Positions 1 to 11,627 of a DNA stretch of 64,000 bases are shown in pieces. A model generated the notes under the pieces. It had not been told where the DNA came from and ran no database searches. It saw nothing but the letters and a program-made list of their open reading frames with translations. A program made the translations under genes and the position numbers. This DNA is from Akebia trifoliata (lineage: Eukaryota; Streptophyta; Magnoliopsida; Ranunculales; Lardizabalaceae). The number at the start of each line of letters is the position of its first letter. Within the stretch, counting starts at the first letter, position 1. The stretch spans positions 22,884,586-22,948,585 of the forward strand of contig CM030707.1 in the NCBI GenBank assembly GCA_017979445.1. Direction: 5' to 3'.

Positions 1-1902
1 TAAAAAAAAAAAAACCGTCAATGGGCCTAAAGATTCAAATATTCAAAAAATCAATCTTTTTATTCAAATCAAAAGCCTTAGGACCTTCAATAGCCCAATG
101 GCTCATCGTAAGACTAATTCATTTCTAAATCTAATCATCTTTTCAACCCATCACCATTCTAACCTAATCTTAAAATCAAGTCCTAAGCTCATCTGGAATC
201 ATCACTCCTATACCAATTCTAAGCCCTAAACCATTTTCAACCTTATCTTAAATCAATTTCTAACAAGAACTTTAAACCCATCAAACCCAAACCCAAATCT
301 TATCTTGATCAGACTTTCATTTAAATTCAAGCCCTAACTTAAACCCCTAAAAATCTAAATCCCCCAAACCTACTCTACATGAAATCCTTACTTAAATCTA
401 AACCCATGAATCCGTAATATCAACCAATCTAGATTCACACAACCTATGATCATCAATGTAGACACTTGTCACCACCACAATCCATCTCTCAAAATCAATT
501 TACCTAATATCATCAAACCTAAGACCTACACAACCCATACCACAACTTACATCACATGTCATCACCTAACGTCATCAAATCACCACTACAAGTCATCCTC
601 ACACTCCTTCTCCTTAATCAACTCACTTAACCCACTCATCCCATACCATTGGACACATGTCACCATCAAACTCACATTCCCAAAATCTAACCACTTAATC
701 CCTTATATGAGGCATTTTTTAAATCAAACATCCACACCGCTCAACCTTAACCAATACTCAACTTAGTAATGTGTCACCTAACCAACTCAATTGAATTTTA
801 TCCATGGGTTTAGGTCAAAAGCAACCCATCCACTCTTTTTTACCGAATTATCCCTTCCAACTTCAAAATGACAAACACCCCTTGCTTAAAATTCATGTCA
901 TATCTCCTCAACTTTTACATTTGGTTCATCCTATCCTTAAAAGTTATTCAAAAACCTATAAAAACCCACCCTCCCCACAAATTACTCATGTTTGAACTTT
1001 CCCTCCATGCTTCATCTCTCATCTAAATCTCCCATTTCTCCCAACCTCTAAAGAAATCTCTCAACTTACCACCCCAACTCACTTAACTCTTAACCTAAAA
1101 GCCCATAAACCCTTAAACTCTACACTACAAGTCACTCAACTCAAGATCAAGAAATACTTTAAAGAAGTAAAAAATCAAAGAAGAAGAAACAAGATAAGGT
1201 AAAGTAAGGATAAGGTGACATAAAATAAAATAAAAAAATCTTCATTCTCTTCATCCCATTTTTCCTCTTCTACTTCTCTTATCTCTTTTTATTTTTGTTT
1301 TTAGATCAATCCTAGGATATAGTGGACACTACATCCGATAGATTGAGCTTTCGCTTGATTAAAAGGGTAGGGGTTGAAGATATTTTTAAAAGAAATTTTC
1401 TACAAAATCCCTACACATTTGTACCTACCACAAAGCGATTTCGAGATTAAGGCATTGAGCCATTTTCTTATGGAAATGGGACCTTGACCAATAAGTCCAC
1501 AATTTTCAAAAAAAATGTGTTCAAAGGCATGGATCATAATAGGACTCCTTCATTAATAGGAAAGTCCTCATTGGTCTAGGCTGAAATTAAAGTCCCTCGC
1601 ACTCGAGGGCACAAAATTGAGTTTTACCAATTTTTCTTTTTTTACTTCTGAAAAACGACTGAATCTAAAATTACCACCTAAGGTGGAGGAAATAAGGTGC
1701 TTAACATTTTCCATATTTTCTAATCAAACTCCCTTATATCTTAGGTAGATTAGTACTCTATCCATACGAGAGTTACTACGACAAAAACATATTTTTCTAA
1801 AACTATTTTTTGGGTGCCCAGTCATACCCTATTCTAAAAAAGAATGGTGACGACTCTAAATCCAAGTAGAGATTGGATTTTCAATAAAAATCGATTTTAA
1901 CA
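1..1902 (+). mobile_element. Tat/Ogre-like gypsy LTR, 5' end outside window
   Basis: Non-coding C-rich and T-rich LTR sequence that resembles the complete LTR at 7572-9875 in composition and order: a C-rich first half, a TATA box, a pyrimidine/purine leader, a GGTGCTTAACA module near 1700, and the U5 signature GGTGACGACTC near 1847. It probably ends at AACA (1902) just after a 12-bp palindrome. The small Thr/Pro/His-rich reading frames inside it are low-complexity by-products. Family assignment rests on the U5 signature and is inferred. Confidence 0.6.
957..964 (+). promoter_or_regulatory. TATA box of LTR promoter
   Basis: TATAAAAA in a C-rich context, at a position matching the TATAAATA of the LTR at 7572-9875. 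It is the likely core promoter (U3/R boundary) of the retroelement. Confidence 0.5.
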
Positions 1903-2306
1903 ATAAGTGTAATATAACGGTTTTCCTTATGTATAAGAAGATCTACTCATATCTAGGAATTGTGCTGATTAATTCCTTGCTCTATCAATAAGAAACTTCA
2001 AGTTGGGAGTTTTACTTCAGAATCTATCTATCTTGAGATCATTAACACTTGGGAATTGATGACAGATCTAGAAGACAAACAACAATCACCACTGAGACTA
2101 AAGGGTTCCATTGATAGAACAAACAATTTTAAAAGCTTCCATTGGTCCCCAGACCTCAAGTTCTCTATGGAACAAAGCATTGATGGGAACAAAAAACTTG
2201 GCTCCAATGGAGACAACAAGGATATGACTTTCTCTCTCTAGAAGCTTTCGCACAGTAGATGAATATCAATTGTAGAAAAGAATTGGCAATTCAAACCATG
2301 GGAGTT

Positions 2307-2485
2307 TAGGTATGCGTTCAGATTAGATCGGATCAGTTTTGGATTAAGTATTAAATGAAATGGATCGGATTTGGTTCACATATTCATTAATCTGATCTAA
2401 TCGGATTGGAAACATGGTTAAAATTTTTTGAATCGATATTAGAGTGATATTGATCTGATATCGAACCAATTCGTTGCCAGCTCTA
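2307..2485. mobile_element. hAT-like MITE, GATCGGATC family copy 1
   Basis: Ends are TAGGTATGCG and (reverse complement) TAGAGCTGGCAACG. The body is dense in GATCGGATC/GATCTGATC words. Three similar copies lie at 14858, 21376 and 33915. TAG-type ends fit plant hAT non-autonomous elements. I found no matching 8-bp target duplication. Confidence 0.45.
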
Positions 2486-2639
2486 CTGATAACTCTAAGG
2501 GAACTGTACTTTATGATTTGTTACCGACTAAATGTTACTTTATCAAGTTTGTTACCCAGTAAACCTTGTAGCAAGCATCCATGCCATAAAATTCAAATTG
2601 ATTAGGTTAATTTGTTACTTAACATACCTTGGAGTGATC

Positions 2640-2990
2640 CTAACCACATCAATTTGTGGTGTCAAAAAACATGATTCGATGCTATGGGGTTGTAAAGGAA
2701 AAAAAATTCTAATAACTTTGAACAAAAAAATCGATAAAATTTTGTTTTTTCATCGTTGAATTTTAGTTTTAAATTTGGGAGTTTGGTAGTCATCGATTTT
2801 CGACACCATCGATCAAGCTCAAAAAGGATTCTTTTTTGAATTTTGTACTTTTATATATGAGATTTTTCATAAAATCTAGAAAAGTGTAATGTTGGATTTC
2901 CAATTTGATAATCCATGTAGGCCCAATGATTCTTAGTAAGATTTTGAATCTTATTTAGTTATGCTAGTCTAATTGATAAAGTAAGGTTTG
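2640..2990. repeat. Dispersed unnamed repeat, copy 1
   Basis: Shares an ordered series of words with copies near 4290, 5830, 10440 and 10900: an AACATGATNYGATG start, a GTTGAATTTTAGTTTTAAA segment, TTTGGGAGTTTG, AATCCATGTAGG and TTAGTAAGATTTTGAAT. Copies are diverged, with no ORF and no clear terminal repeats. Class is unknown. Confidence 0.4.
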
Positions 2991-3277
2991 TTCAGTTAAC
3001 AAACTTGATAAAGTAAGGGAGTTTTTTTTAAATAAAATTGCAACAGATAGGTCTACCTGGTAACTTTCTTCTTTAAAAAATGAGGGTAGGTGGCACTATA
3101 TTTGCTTCCCACGTGGCATTAGAAGAATGCGAGAGGATATTTTGACCAACTTCGTCAAATCGGAACTAGGGATGATTTGACTCGACTCGATTGAATTTTG
3201 AGATGACTGATCACTAGCAAGATTAGTTTATACTCAACTTGTTGAAGGTGACTCAATTCACAATTTTGGATAGAATA

Positions 3278-3447
3278 ATGCTGAAGTGACCTCGGGCTGG
3301 AACCTCATATCGTACATCTTGACGTGAAAGCGCAAGGGAACCATAGATGCTTTCATCGAGATATGAGTGAAAAAGCATCTATGATTCCTATCCACTTTCA
3401 CATCAAGAAGTGCGATATGAGGTTCCAGCTTGAGGTCACTCCAGCAT
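3278..3447. mobile_element. Long-hairpin MITE, loop family copy A
   Basis: The 170 bp fold back almost completely: ATGCTGAAGTGACC at the left matches the reverse complement ATGCTGGAGTGACC at the right, and pairing continues inward through GGAACCTCATATCG to a central segment with ATAGATGCTTTCATCGAG. Stem is about 80 bp. The central segment is shared with the copy at 17385. Confidence 0.6.
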
Positions 3448-3477
3448 GACTTAATTGGGTAATTTTAAAAAGAGTTG

Positions 3478-3648
3478 TGATGAATGCACGCGTTTTTTTG
3501 GTACACAGTTGGTATGCGACTAACGTGGCTAGGGCATAGAACCATAGACCTTTTTTGTCAGGATACACATGAAAAAGATCTGTAGGTCTATGCCCTTGCC
3601 ACGTCAGTCCAATACCAACCTCATTTCAAAAACCACATGCATTCATCA
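3478..3648. mobile_element. Long-hairpin MITE, loop family copy B
   Basis: TGATGAATGCA at the left is inverted at the right (TGCATTCATCA). Inner arms pair through GTTGGTAT and GGGCATAGA. The centre has ACCATAGACCTTTTTTG then ATGAAAAAGATC, the same layout as copy A, but the arms are unrelated to A. A short reading frame at 3569-3760 only crosses the hairpin. Confidence 0.5.
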
Positions 3649-3977
3649 TTATTCTTTTAAAAAAGGATTGGCTAGTTACACACCACCCACTACTAATTGT
3701 ACTCTTCACTTAATGTTTTTTTCTTTGCAGTCCATTACAATGATTGCACTCCAAAAATGATAAAAGAAAATTCTTGCCCTCCTTTTTTTTTTTTTTTTTT
3801 AAACATTTTTTCCCTTCTTCAACCATACCCACAAAAATTATGGTGGTGCTATTTTTAAAAAATTCTTGGTCATCTAGGAAAGCCACGGGAAGATGAATAA
3901 GCCTTAAACCCCTAAGTTACCATAATAAAGTGCAATTAGTCGGTTGAAATAGAGGTTATAAAATAGAGTCGTCTTAT

Positions 3978-4134
3978 AGTGATTGTGAAGGACATTGCAT
4001 TCGACACTAAGTTGACATGGAGATGTGCACAAAATTGTTGAAGCTTTTCCTCAAGATACAAGTGAAAGCATCAATGGTTCTATGCATGCCTCCATGTTAG
4101 CTCAATGTCGAACGCAGTGTCTGGCACAATCACT
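3978..4134. mobile_element. Long-hairpin MITE, loop family copy C
   Basis: AGTGATTGTG at the left equals the reverse complement of CACAATCACT at the right. Arms pair through TTCGACA and CATGGAG. The centre contains CTCAAGATACAAGTGAAAGC, related to the ATCGAGATACGAGTGAAAA core of copies A and D. Arms differ from the other copies. Confidence 0.5.
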
Positions 4135-4289
4135 TTAGCATTTTCTTAAAAAAAAATTATTTTTTAAGGTTCGTTTGCAAACTAGCAACTTGTCGGCTCC
4201 ATAGAACTATTTTGGTCATCTTCTAGGGATGGCGCTTTTTTGTTGTCGCCCTTCACACAATTTTTTTAATGCTTATTGGTTCTGAGAGT

Positions 4290-4610
4290 CATTTCCGCAC
4301 ATTGTGGCATCCAAAAAACATGATCTGATGTCACAGTGATGCAGAGGACAAAAATTAAAGAATTTTGAAAAGAAATTCTTTAAAAAAAAACCAGATATTT
4401 TTCATGTTGAATTTTAATTTTTAATTTGGGAGTTTGATATCTCTCCATTTTCAACACCTTATAGATGAAGTTCAAAACAATTTATTTTTATTTATTTATT
4501 TTTAATCTGAGCTTTTCCATGAAATTTAGAATGGTCTGACTTTTGATCGCCAATATGGTAATCCATGTGGTCCGACGACCCTTAGAAATTAAGATTTTAT
4601 GTCTTACTAA
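4290..4610. repeat. Dispersed unnamed repeat, copy 2
   Basis: Second copy of the repeat at 2640-2990: AAAAACATGATCTGATG, GTTGAATTTTAATTTTTAAT, TTTGGGAGTTTGAT, TAATCCATGTGGTCC and a TTAAGATTTTATG end. It carries a T/A-rich insertion near 4485. Confidence 0.4.
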
Positions 4611-5108
4611 GGAAATTGTTTTTCTATATTATGTTGACTAGCTGACTCATAGATAACTAAGTTGAGTTTTTTGAATTCTAACCACATGCGTTTAATAAGT
4701 TATTTTTTCCACCCACGACCTTACCTATAAAATTGCTGGAATCCAATAACTAGAAAATCAACAATCTTATTATATAAACCATTCTTTATTATATATAAAG
4801 AAATTTTTTTTTATTAATTAATATTAATTAATAATCATTCTTAAATAAGTATTGCATGTTATAAATATTACTTTTGTTGTTTGTGACATTTAATAAAGCA
4901 TCATTCTTCTATGATAACATAATGCAACTTCAAAACTCAGGTAATTAGTTATCCCATTGTATTCAAGTATGGTGGGTGTTTATAACAATGAACACTATAC
5001 TTGGATTCTTGTATAATAACTTTGTGGCTTGTAATCATTGAAAACCAACACACACACACAAATGAAAACCTAAAAAGGGTAAAAGATAAACAAGGTCAAT
5101 CTATTTTA
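4611..5108. other. AT-rich intergenic DNA, no feature seen
   Basis: No credible gene, terminal repeat or conserved motif. Contains a short (CA)n run near 5047-5060. Confidence 0.4.
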
Positions 5109-5607
5109 GAGGGAAGCGATTAAGAGGCCCTAAAGTGAGCCAAATATTCTACTAAACATTTTTTAATATATAAACTAGAAGTTTCAGAATGAACTGATTT
5201 TTCTTGTGGTCTAGTAGATCATCCTAAAAAAATCAACATATTCTGAAACTTCAAATCCCATCAAACGTGCTTTACAAATAATTGACGATCCACGATTCTT
5301 CAACTTGTAAACAAGGGTTAGAAGGTTCAAAATGGGCTGATTTTTTTAGGATGATTTCTGATTTTTGGTGAGGATGATCTCCTCACCATAGAGATCATCC
5401 TAAAAAAATTAGTCCATTTTGAACCTTCTAACCTATATATTGAAAAAATATTGGACTTTCTTGAGGGCCTCCTATGTGCTGATTTTTGGTGAGGATGATC
5501 ACATCATCATAGAGACCATCCTTAGAAAAAATCATCCCATTTGGAAACTTCTAACCCATCCATTGAAAAAATGTTTGGCTCACTTTAGAGTCTCTAAATG
5601 CCACCCT
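5109..5607. mobile_element. Composite foldback MITE, copy 1
   Basis: Outer arms pair: CCCTAAAGTGAGCCAAATATT at the left against AATGTTTGGCTCACTTTAGAG at the right. Inside are palindromic modules built on ATGGGCTGATTTTT, GAGGATGAT and ATCATCCT. Similar modules occur at 10572, 35631 and 36001. Short reading frames here (5419-5694) are by-products. Confidence 0.55.
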
Positions 5608-5829
5608 ATGTATGTACACACAGAGGTGGGGTTATATGCATCCACAAGAATTTTCAAATACTATGGATTAGTAAGCTATTATGATAGATTTTAGCAGTGG
5701 ATGAAAAAATATGCCACTACTATTGCCCTCACAAATTTTTTTCCACTCTTAGTTGTCATCACAAAAAAATTTCTAGTCTTGGTTGCCCCCACATGGGCAA
5801 AATCCTAACCCTAGTTATAAGTACCATCT

Positions 5830-6145
5830 ATCTTTATGGACCATATGCCACCGTGATACCCAAAACCACCATTAGGTGACATGTGTATGTAGAGCATTTT
5901 ATAAACTTTCAAAATAACAAAATTAAAAAAAAAATTGATATTTTCACCATTGGATTTAAATTTTAATCTGAGAGTTCATTGGCGTTCCATTTTCAAATTC
6001 AAGATCTAACTCAAAAAATAATTTTTTTTTGGATTTTTTTAAACCCCAATTTAGACCACAAATCAACAGGGGTGAGGTGTCATTTGAACCAATGTGATAG
6101 TCCACATGGCTCAAATGTGAACCTCGGTCCATACAATCTTTTCTC
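5830..6145. repeat. Dispersed unnamed repeat, copy 3
   Basis: Weak third copy of the 2640 repeat: ATTTTCACCATTGGATTTAA, TCTGAGAGTTCATTGG, TTCCATTTTCAA, and GTGATAGTCCACATGGCTC in the place of the AATCCATGTGGTCC module. Confidence 0.3.
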
Positions 6146-7571
6146 ATCTTTCTATATATAAATAAAAACGGTCTTCTATTGTAGGTTAATGTTAAATGAT
6201 TTGAACGTCTTTATTTTCAACTTCTAGCCAAAAAGTCATTATTTGTCTCCGAAGTATATCATCTTCAAACTCTTTAACTTCTATGCGTGTCTCGCCAAGG
6301 AGATCACCCACCCAAATAATCAACCTGATCGCCTCGTCTGCATAGATCACAATCCACTACATGCATTCCTTTGGATGGTTAAGGAAAATGACTTGAATTG
6401 CTAGTCTCATCTAATCGGGAAGATTTTGCCTAGGTCATTTATGGGATGTGACCCATGGAACAAGAATCTGAAAACCGTTGCATGGGTACGAGAAGGATGA
6501 TGAAGACTGCAATTGTTGCTAGTTCTGATTTGAGTAACCTCTTTCTATAATGACAATTTTCTTAAATGCACTTAATTGTTTCAATTACATAGTATTCTTG
6601 TTGGTGGTAAACTTTAGTTTCAAAATAAATGGTCTACTTTTGTATTTTATTTTCTAATTAAGTTCACTAAAACCTTTTGGGTTATATGATCGTATTCTTA
6701 AAAAAAAAAAGCATATCTTCCATTGAGATTTGAGTGATTACAAGTAGAAAAATTCTTTCCTTACAATTTAGTATGGAAAGTTTCCCAACTATACAAAATT
6801 TAAAGGAACTTCAATATTTTTTTTTTTGAGAAAAAGTTAGATTTAGGTTAGTCCGTGAGATTTATAACATACAAAATCTTTATTTACATAACTATAAATC
6901 TATAATTTACTAAGATCAAGAATCATTCATATATCTCAATAAATCTATTCATGTTCCTAAAGATAAAAAGTTTAGGGTACTTAACTTATGCCATAAGTAA
7001 AATGGATGACCTAAGATATAGTTGGAGATGAGTCTTTCGTAATCCACGTGCCAATGATCCGATGTGTATAAATCCCCAACTCGTGAACCTTGGTCCACGT
7101 GTTCGTTAATTTTCCAAACTCACATTCTCTCCTTTCTATATTGGATCGGCTAAGGTTCTAGTGATTGATAGAGATTACCTTAATTTAAGACCCAATCTCT
7201 TTTCACATTTTATGCGTATGCCTTATTCTACTATGGGATGCTAATTCACTTAACTAGATGGAAATAAAAAACCTAGAGATCATCTTTTAGTAGGATTCAT
7301 ATCCATTAAGGTTTCCTATTAAAATATAAAGAGTATTTCTAATTCTAATTTAATTGGGATTTATCCTTATTTATTGACATCTCTACAATATAGAATCCTT
7401 GTACAAGTCAAAAACCTAAAACGTGTAGTTCAATTGGATTATTGGTTTCTAACATAGTCTACTCTCCCAAGTATAACTTAGCTTTTGGGTAATTAATATT
7501 AGAGAGCTGCTATTGGCACCTCAATTTGTTTAATTATTTATCACACCCCGATTAAAAATTAAGATCATAGT
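6146..7571. other. AT-rich intergenic DNA
   Basis: No gene is supported; every open frame is under about 60 codons and lacks family motifs. 7140-7560 has the texture of a decayed LTR, but no ends could be placed. Confidence 0.35.
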
Positions 7572-9875
7572 TGTAGACACCTTGATTTGAACGGGCCCTC
7601 ACTCGAAGGGGCCCAAAAACAATTCAATAAGTTCGACTAACGGGCCTCAATGGCCCGAATCATCGGAAAATGATATTTTCGTCGAAACCCAAGCCACTAA
7701 CACCTTTCAATGGGTTAGTAGGTCCACCAAAAGAGTTCGGCACACTCCCATCTACCCCGCTCCATGCAAAATACCAATTTCCCAACAAAAGGGGCCAACG
7801 GGCCCCTAAGGCCCAAAACATTAAAAGTGGTAACTTCGGGTAAATCAATGCTCCTAAGACCACCCCGTGGTCTCAAGGACCCGCAAAAAAGGTAGTGACC
7901 CATCCCACAACTGTTCAACATCGTCGCTTCACGCTCACGTACAAAGAATCGATAAATTCCCCAACGGGCCTGAAAGCCCGGTTCGCCAACACGTGGCATT
8001 TTGATTAAATCAATAGTTTCAAAAAATCAAAAAATCAAAAAAAATAAAATGCGAGACTTGGGATGCCTACCCCTTCATCCAACCTTCATCGTTCCATTTC
8101 CAAATCCACAAACACCTTAAACCCACTCAAGGCCCACGAACCATGAACTCATTTTTAGAATTTTTTCACCTCACCCCTAAGCTAAAAATCAATCCTACAT
8201 CATTTAAACCTTAAAACCAACCTACCTTATCAAAATTCAATCCAAAATGAGCCTTGTCCAATCCAAAACAACCTACATCTCCTATAAGCCTAAGCCCAAT
8301 CCATAAAAAAGCCCTCTAACCACTATCCATACCCCATTCACTATCCAACCCACAACCCAACCCATCAACCCTTACTCACATCAACCAATCAACCCCTCAA
8401 CATCAAAAGATGACACTTGTCATCACCACCCTTCACCTCCCTCATCCAATCACCCACTCCCATCACCATGCTCTAAACAACCCATCTCACCTCTCTCCAA
8501 AATCACCTCAACCCATACCCTACCCTAACCTAACCTATCCCCATCCTCTAACATCATCAACCACCCACACCTCCACCCATACCCTAATCCATCACCATCA
8601 TCAACCCCCACATCACCACCCATACCTCTACCCATCATCTTCCTTAAAACACTCCAATAAAATCAACTCAACCCATACTTCATTCATCATCAATCAAACA
8701 ACCCCCATCAATCAAACTACCCAAATCCAATAAAATTAACTAACCCATTTCTCTCTCCCTAATCAAACAACCCCCATCAACCAATCTCATTCCTCACCCT
8801 CTCATCATGATTGTCACATGGCATCATCTCCTTTCTCCTCCCAAAAACTAACTTAACAACCTCTTACACAACCCATTCCCCTAAATCTACACACCTCGCC
8901 TCATCAACCAACCTAACACTCATTCTCTAAACCACTCTCTTACACCCCCACTCCACCACCAACCATCACTCATGTCAACCCACCAAACACTCTACCCAAA
9001 TGGATTTGGGTAGGATCCAACCCATTTGGGTCTAAACCTCACCCATTTTCATTCATTACACATTTACCCTCCATTTCACCTTAAATTTCACACCTCTCAC
9101 TCCTAAATCCTATACCATTACCCCTTATCTCACATTTTAACCCCATTATACCCCCAAACCCCCTCCAAACACCTATAAATACCTCCCCTCTCACCCCAAA
9201 AAGGGTGACACCAAGTCTCCATAAGAAAAAAATCTACTCTATCTACTCCTCCTCACTACTCTCTCACAACACACTCTAAGAGAAATAACTTCACTCTCAA
9301 CTCACCAAGGACTAAAGAGAATTCAAAGAAGAAAAAGAAGAAGAAAAGAAGAAGAGGAAGTCCAAGAGTACAAGGTGGGAGCAATCACACCCCCCCTCCC
9401 TTTTCCTTTCTCTACCCTCTCCTCTTCCCTCTTTTATCATCCCCCTCTTTTCATTTTATTTTAAATGAGTTGAGCATGAATGGACCTCAAGGCTTGGATC
9501 TACAAGGATCATCTCCATTGATGAGATGATCCTATGATCAAGCCAAAATTAAATCCTACTTAGGGAACAAATGTACCCATGTGGCACACTTTCCACTTTC
9601 TTTTAAAAATCAAAATGACCGAGTTATTTGAGGTTACCGCCATGTGGCGGGGAGAAAGGGGTGCCTAACACCTTCCCTTTTCTCCAACCGAGCCGCTTGT
9701 CCGAACCTCTAGGTTTGATCAACCCTATCCGTTGTGAGTCACTAACGCCAAAAAATGGTAATTTTTCGATAGGTACACACCGGGTGACCATTCACACCCC
9801 TTTTCAATTTGAATGGTGGCGACTCCAATATTTAGTAGTCGTGGTCGTCATGACGACGAAAACCACGTAGCTACA
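7572..9875 (+). mobile_element. Complete solo LTR of a Tat/Ogre-like gypsy element
   Basis: Begins TGTAGACACC and ends GTAGCTACA, so termini are inverted (TGTAG/CTACA). The five bases before (7567-7571) and after (9876-9880) are both ATAGT, a perfect target duplication. Length is 2304 bp. Inside: a C-rich U3, TATAAATA at 9174, a GA-rich leader, the GGTGCCTAACACCTTCC module near 9660 and GGTGGCGACTCC near 9815, followed by a strong terminal palindrome. No internal domain or second LTR is adjacent, so this is a solo LTR from LTR-LTR recombination. His/Thr/Pro-rich frames such as 8410-8733 are not genes. Confidence 0.85.
9174..9181 (+). promoter_or_regulatory. TATA box of LTR promoter
   Basis: TATAAATA preceded by a C-rich block and followed by CCTCCCCTCTCACC. 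Likely core promoter of the solo LTR. Confidence 0.55.
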
Positions 9876-10439
9876 ATAGTCACAAAATTCTTTGAATTCG
9901 GGGTTAGCTGATTAAATCAACGAATCGACGGATTAATCGATGATTCCTAGATTAATCATGGAATATAATAACATTTTTATCCTCGACCTTCAATTTTTTA
10001 TTTTTTCAACATTCAAACATCAAGAAAAAGATAGGGTTTTTAGAGAGGTTGAAGATGATGGGTTTCAAAAAGAAACCCAAAAACAAGAATTGTCGAAAAT
10101 TTCTCAATTTTTTTACGAAACATTCCCAAATTGAACCCTCTCCGAATAATTACCGAAACCAAATTTTGTTCTTATGATTAAATTACACTATCAAATATTA
10201 CAAAAGATTTGGCTTAAGTTATTAATTAATATTACAAAACATTATTACACTCATTCAAAAAATTGCAGTAGTAGTTTATAGTTAGGATTAGGCTTATAAA
10301 ATCCTAAACCGAAAAATATAAATGTTACAAAAAAATACAGAGAGAGATTTATTCTCAACCATATACTTATTTTTTTTTTAATGTTGAATTGGGATGCAAT
10401 ACATAAAAGTGGGGGTGCCAATATCAGCTCCCTAATATT
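9876..10439. other. Intergenic DNA after the solo LTR
   Basis: No gene seen. A 64-codon frame at 9940-10134 has no recognisable domain. Confidence 0.3.
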
Positions 10440-10890
10440 ATTAATATTATTTCAATTTAAATAAATATTTTAAATAAAACTTCAATTGGAGAAAAAATAA
10501 TTTTTTTTGCTTTAAAACTTAGATCTAGCCCTATATATATGGATAACATCCACTAAAAAAAAATTGTAGACTAAGTTTTGGAATGAGCTGATTTTTTGTG
10601 AGGATGATCTCTATGGTGAGGAAATCATCCTCACAAAAATCAGCCCATTTTGAAACTTCTAACCTCATGAAAAGTGGTTACAAATTAACGATAAAAAAGT
10701 AAAGGTCCATGATTCTTCAACTTATAAAGCAAGGTTAGAAATTTTAGAATGAGCTGATTTTTTGTGAGGATGATTTTCTCATCCTAGAGATCATATAGTG
10801 TCGCATTGCAAATGTGATGATCCATGTAGGTCGGATGACCGTTAGTTTTAAATCTTACTAAATAACCTGATTTTTCTTATCTAGTAAAAG
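10440..10890. repeat. Dispersed unnamed repeat, copy 4, split by a foldback
   Basis: Starts with TAAATAAAACTTCAATTGGA and CTTAGATCTAGCCC, is interrupted by the foldback at 10572-10796, and resumes with GTGATGATCCATGTAGGTC and a TTAGTTTTAAATCTTACT end. It is closely similar to the next copy, 10900-11115, in tandem orientation. Confidence 0.4.
10572..10796. mobile_element. Composite foldback MITE, truncated copy
   Basis: One full palindromic module (GGAATGAGCTGATTTTT, GAGGATGATCTCTATGG, then the inverse to AACTTCTAACC), a spacer with GTCCATGATTCTTCAAC like the spacers in other copies, then the left half of a second module that stops abruptly at 10796. Confidence 0.55.
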
Positions 10891-10899
10891 ACGTGGGTA

Positions 10900-11115
10900 A
10901 TTAGTAATTAACATCATTTTAATTTTAAGAACATTAAATAAAAGTTTGACTGAAGAAAAAAATAACTGTTTTTGCTAAACCTAGATCAAGCCCAAAAAAA
11001 TTATATTATTATTTTTAATCTGAGGTTTTCTTTGAAATCAAGATGACGGTAGTTTTGGCGATTGCAATTGTTGTGATCCATGTGGGCGGGCTTAACAACT
11101 GTTAGTAAGATTTGA
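10900..11115. repeat. Dispersed unnamed repeat, copy 5
   Basis: TTAATTTTAAGAACATTAAA, CTAGATCAAGCCC, TCTGAGGTTTTCTTTGAAAT, GTGATCCATGTGGGCGG and GTTAGTAAGATTTGAAACT follow the order seen in copies 1, 2 and 4. Another fragment with the ACGTGGGCAATTAAT start lies near 12155. Confidence 0.4.
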
Positions 11116-11191
11116 AACTAAGTTAGTTACGTTAGTTTGACTCTCAGTTGCAGGAGTGGAGCCATGATTTTACCCACGTGAGGGAAATTAA

Positions 11192-11579
11192 GGGTATGTT
11201 TGATTGCATGGAAAGTGACTTCCAATGGAATTTGAAATCCATAGAAAAATAGTTGTGGAAAATAGGTAGGGTTGGAAAATCAAATTCCATTGTTTGATTT
11301 TACTTGGATAAAATCATGAAAAAAATATGAGAAAAAAGAAGAAGATGAGAAAGAGGAAGAAGATGAGAGGAGGGGGAGAGGAAGAAGAAGATGAGGAGGA
11401 AGAGGGAAGGAGAGGATGTAGTGGCGACGGTGGCAGTGGAGGTAAGTGAGGAAGAAGAAGGAAGAACGTGGTGGTAATGGTGGCGATGGTGGCGGCGGCG
11501 AAGGTAAGTGAGGAAGAAGATGATGAGGAAGATGGGGGGAGAACATGATGGTGGTGACGGAGGAGGTGAGGGATGGAGA

Positions 11580-11627
<48 letters not shown>

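Noticed and set aside
8410..8733. 107-codon His/Pro/Thr-rich frame
   Set aside because: Lies in the C-rich U3 of the solo LTR; the analogous LTR at 446-766 gives a similar but unrelated frame.
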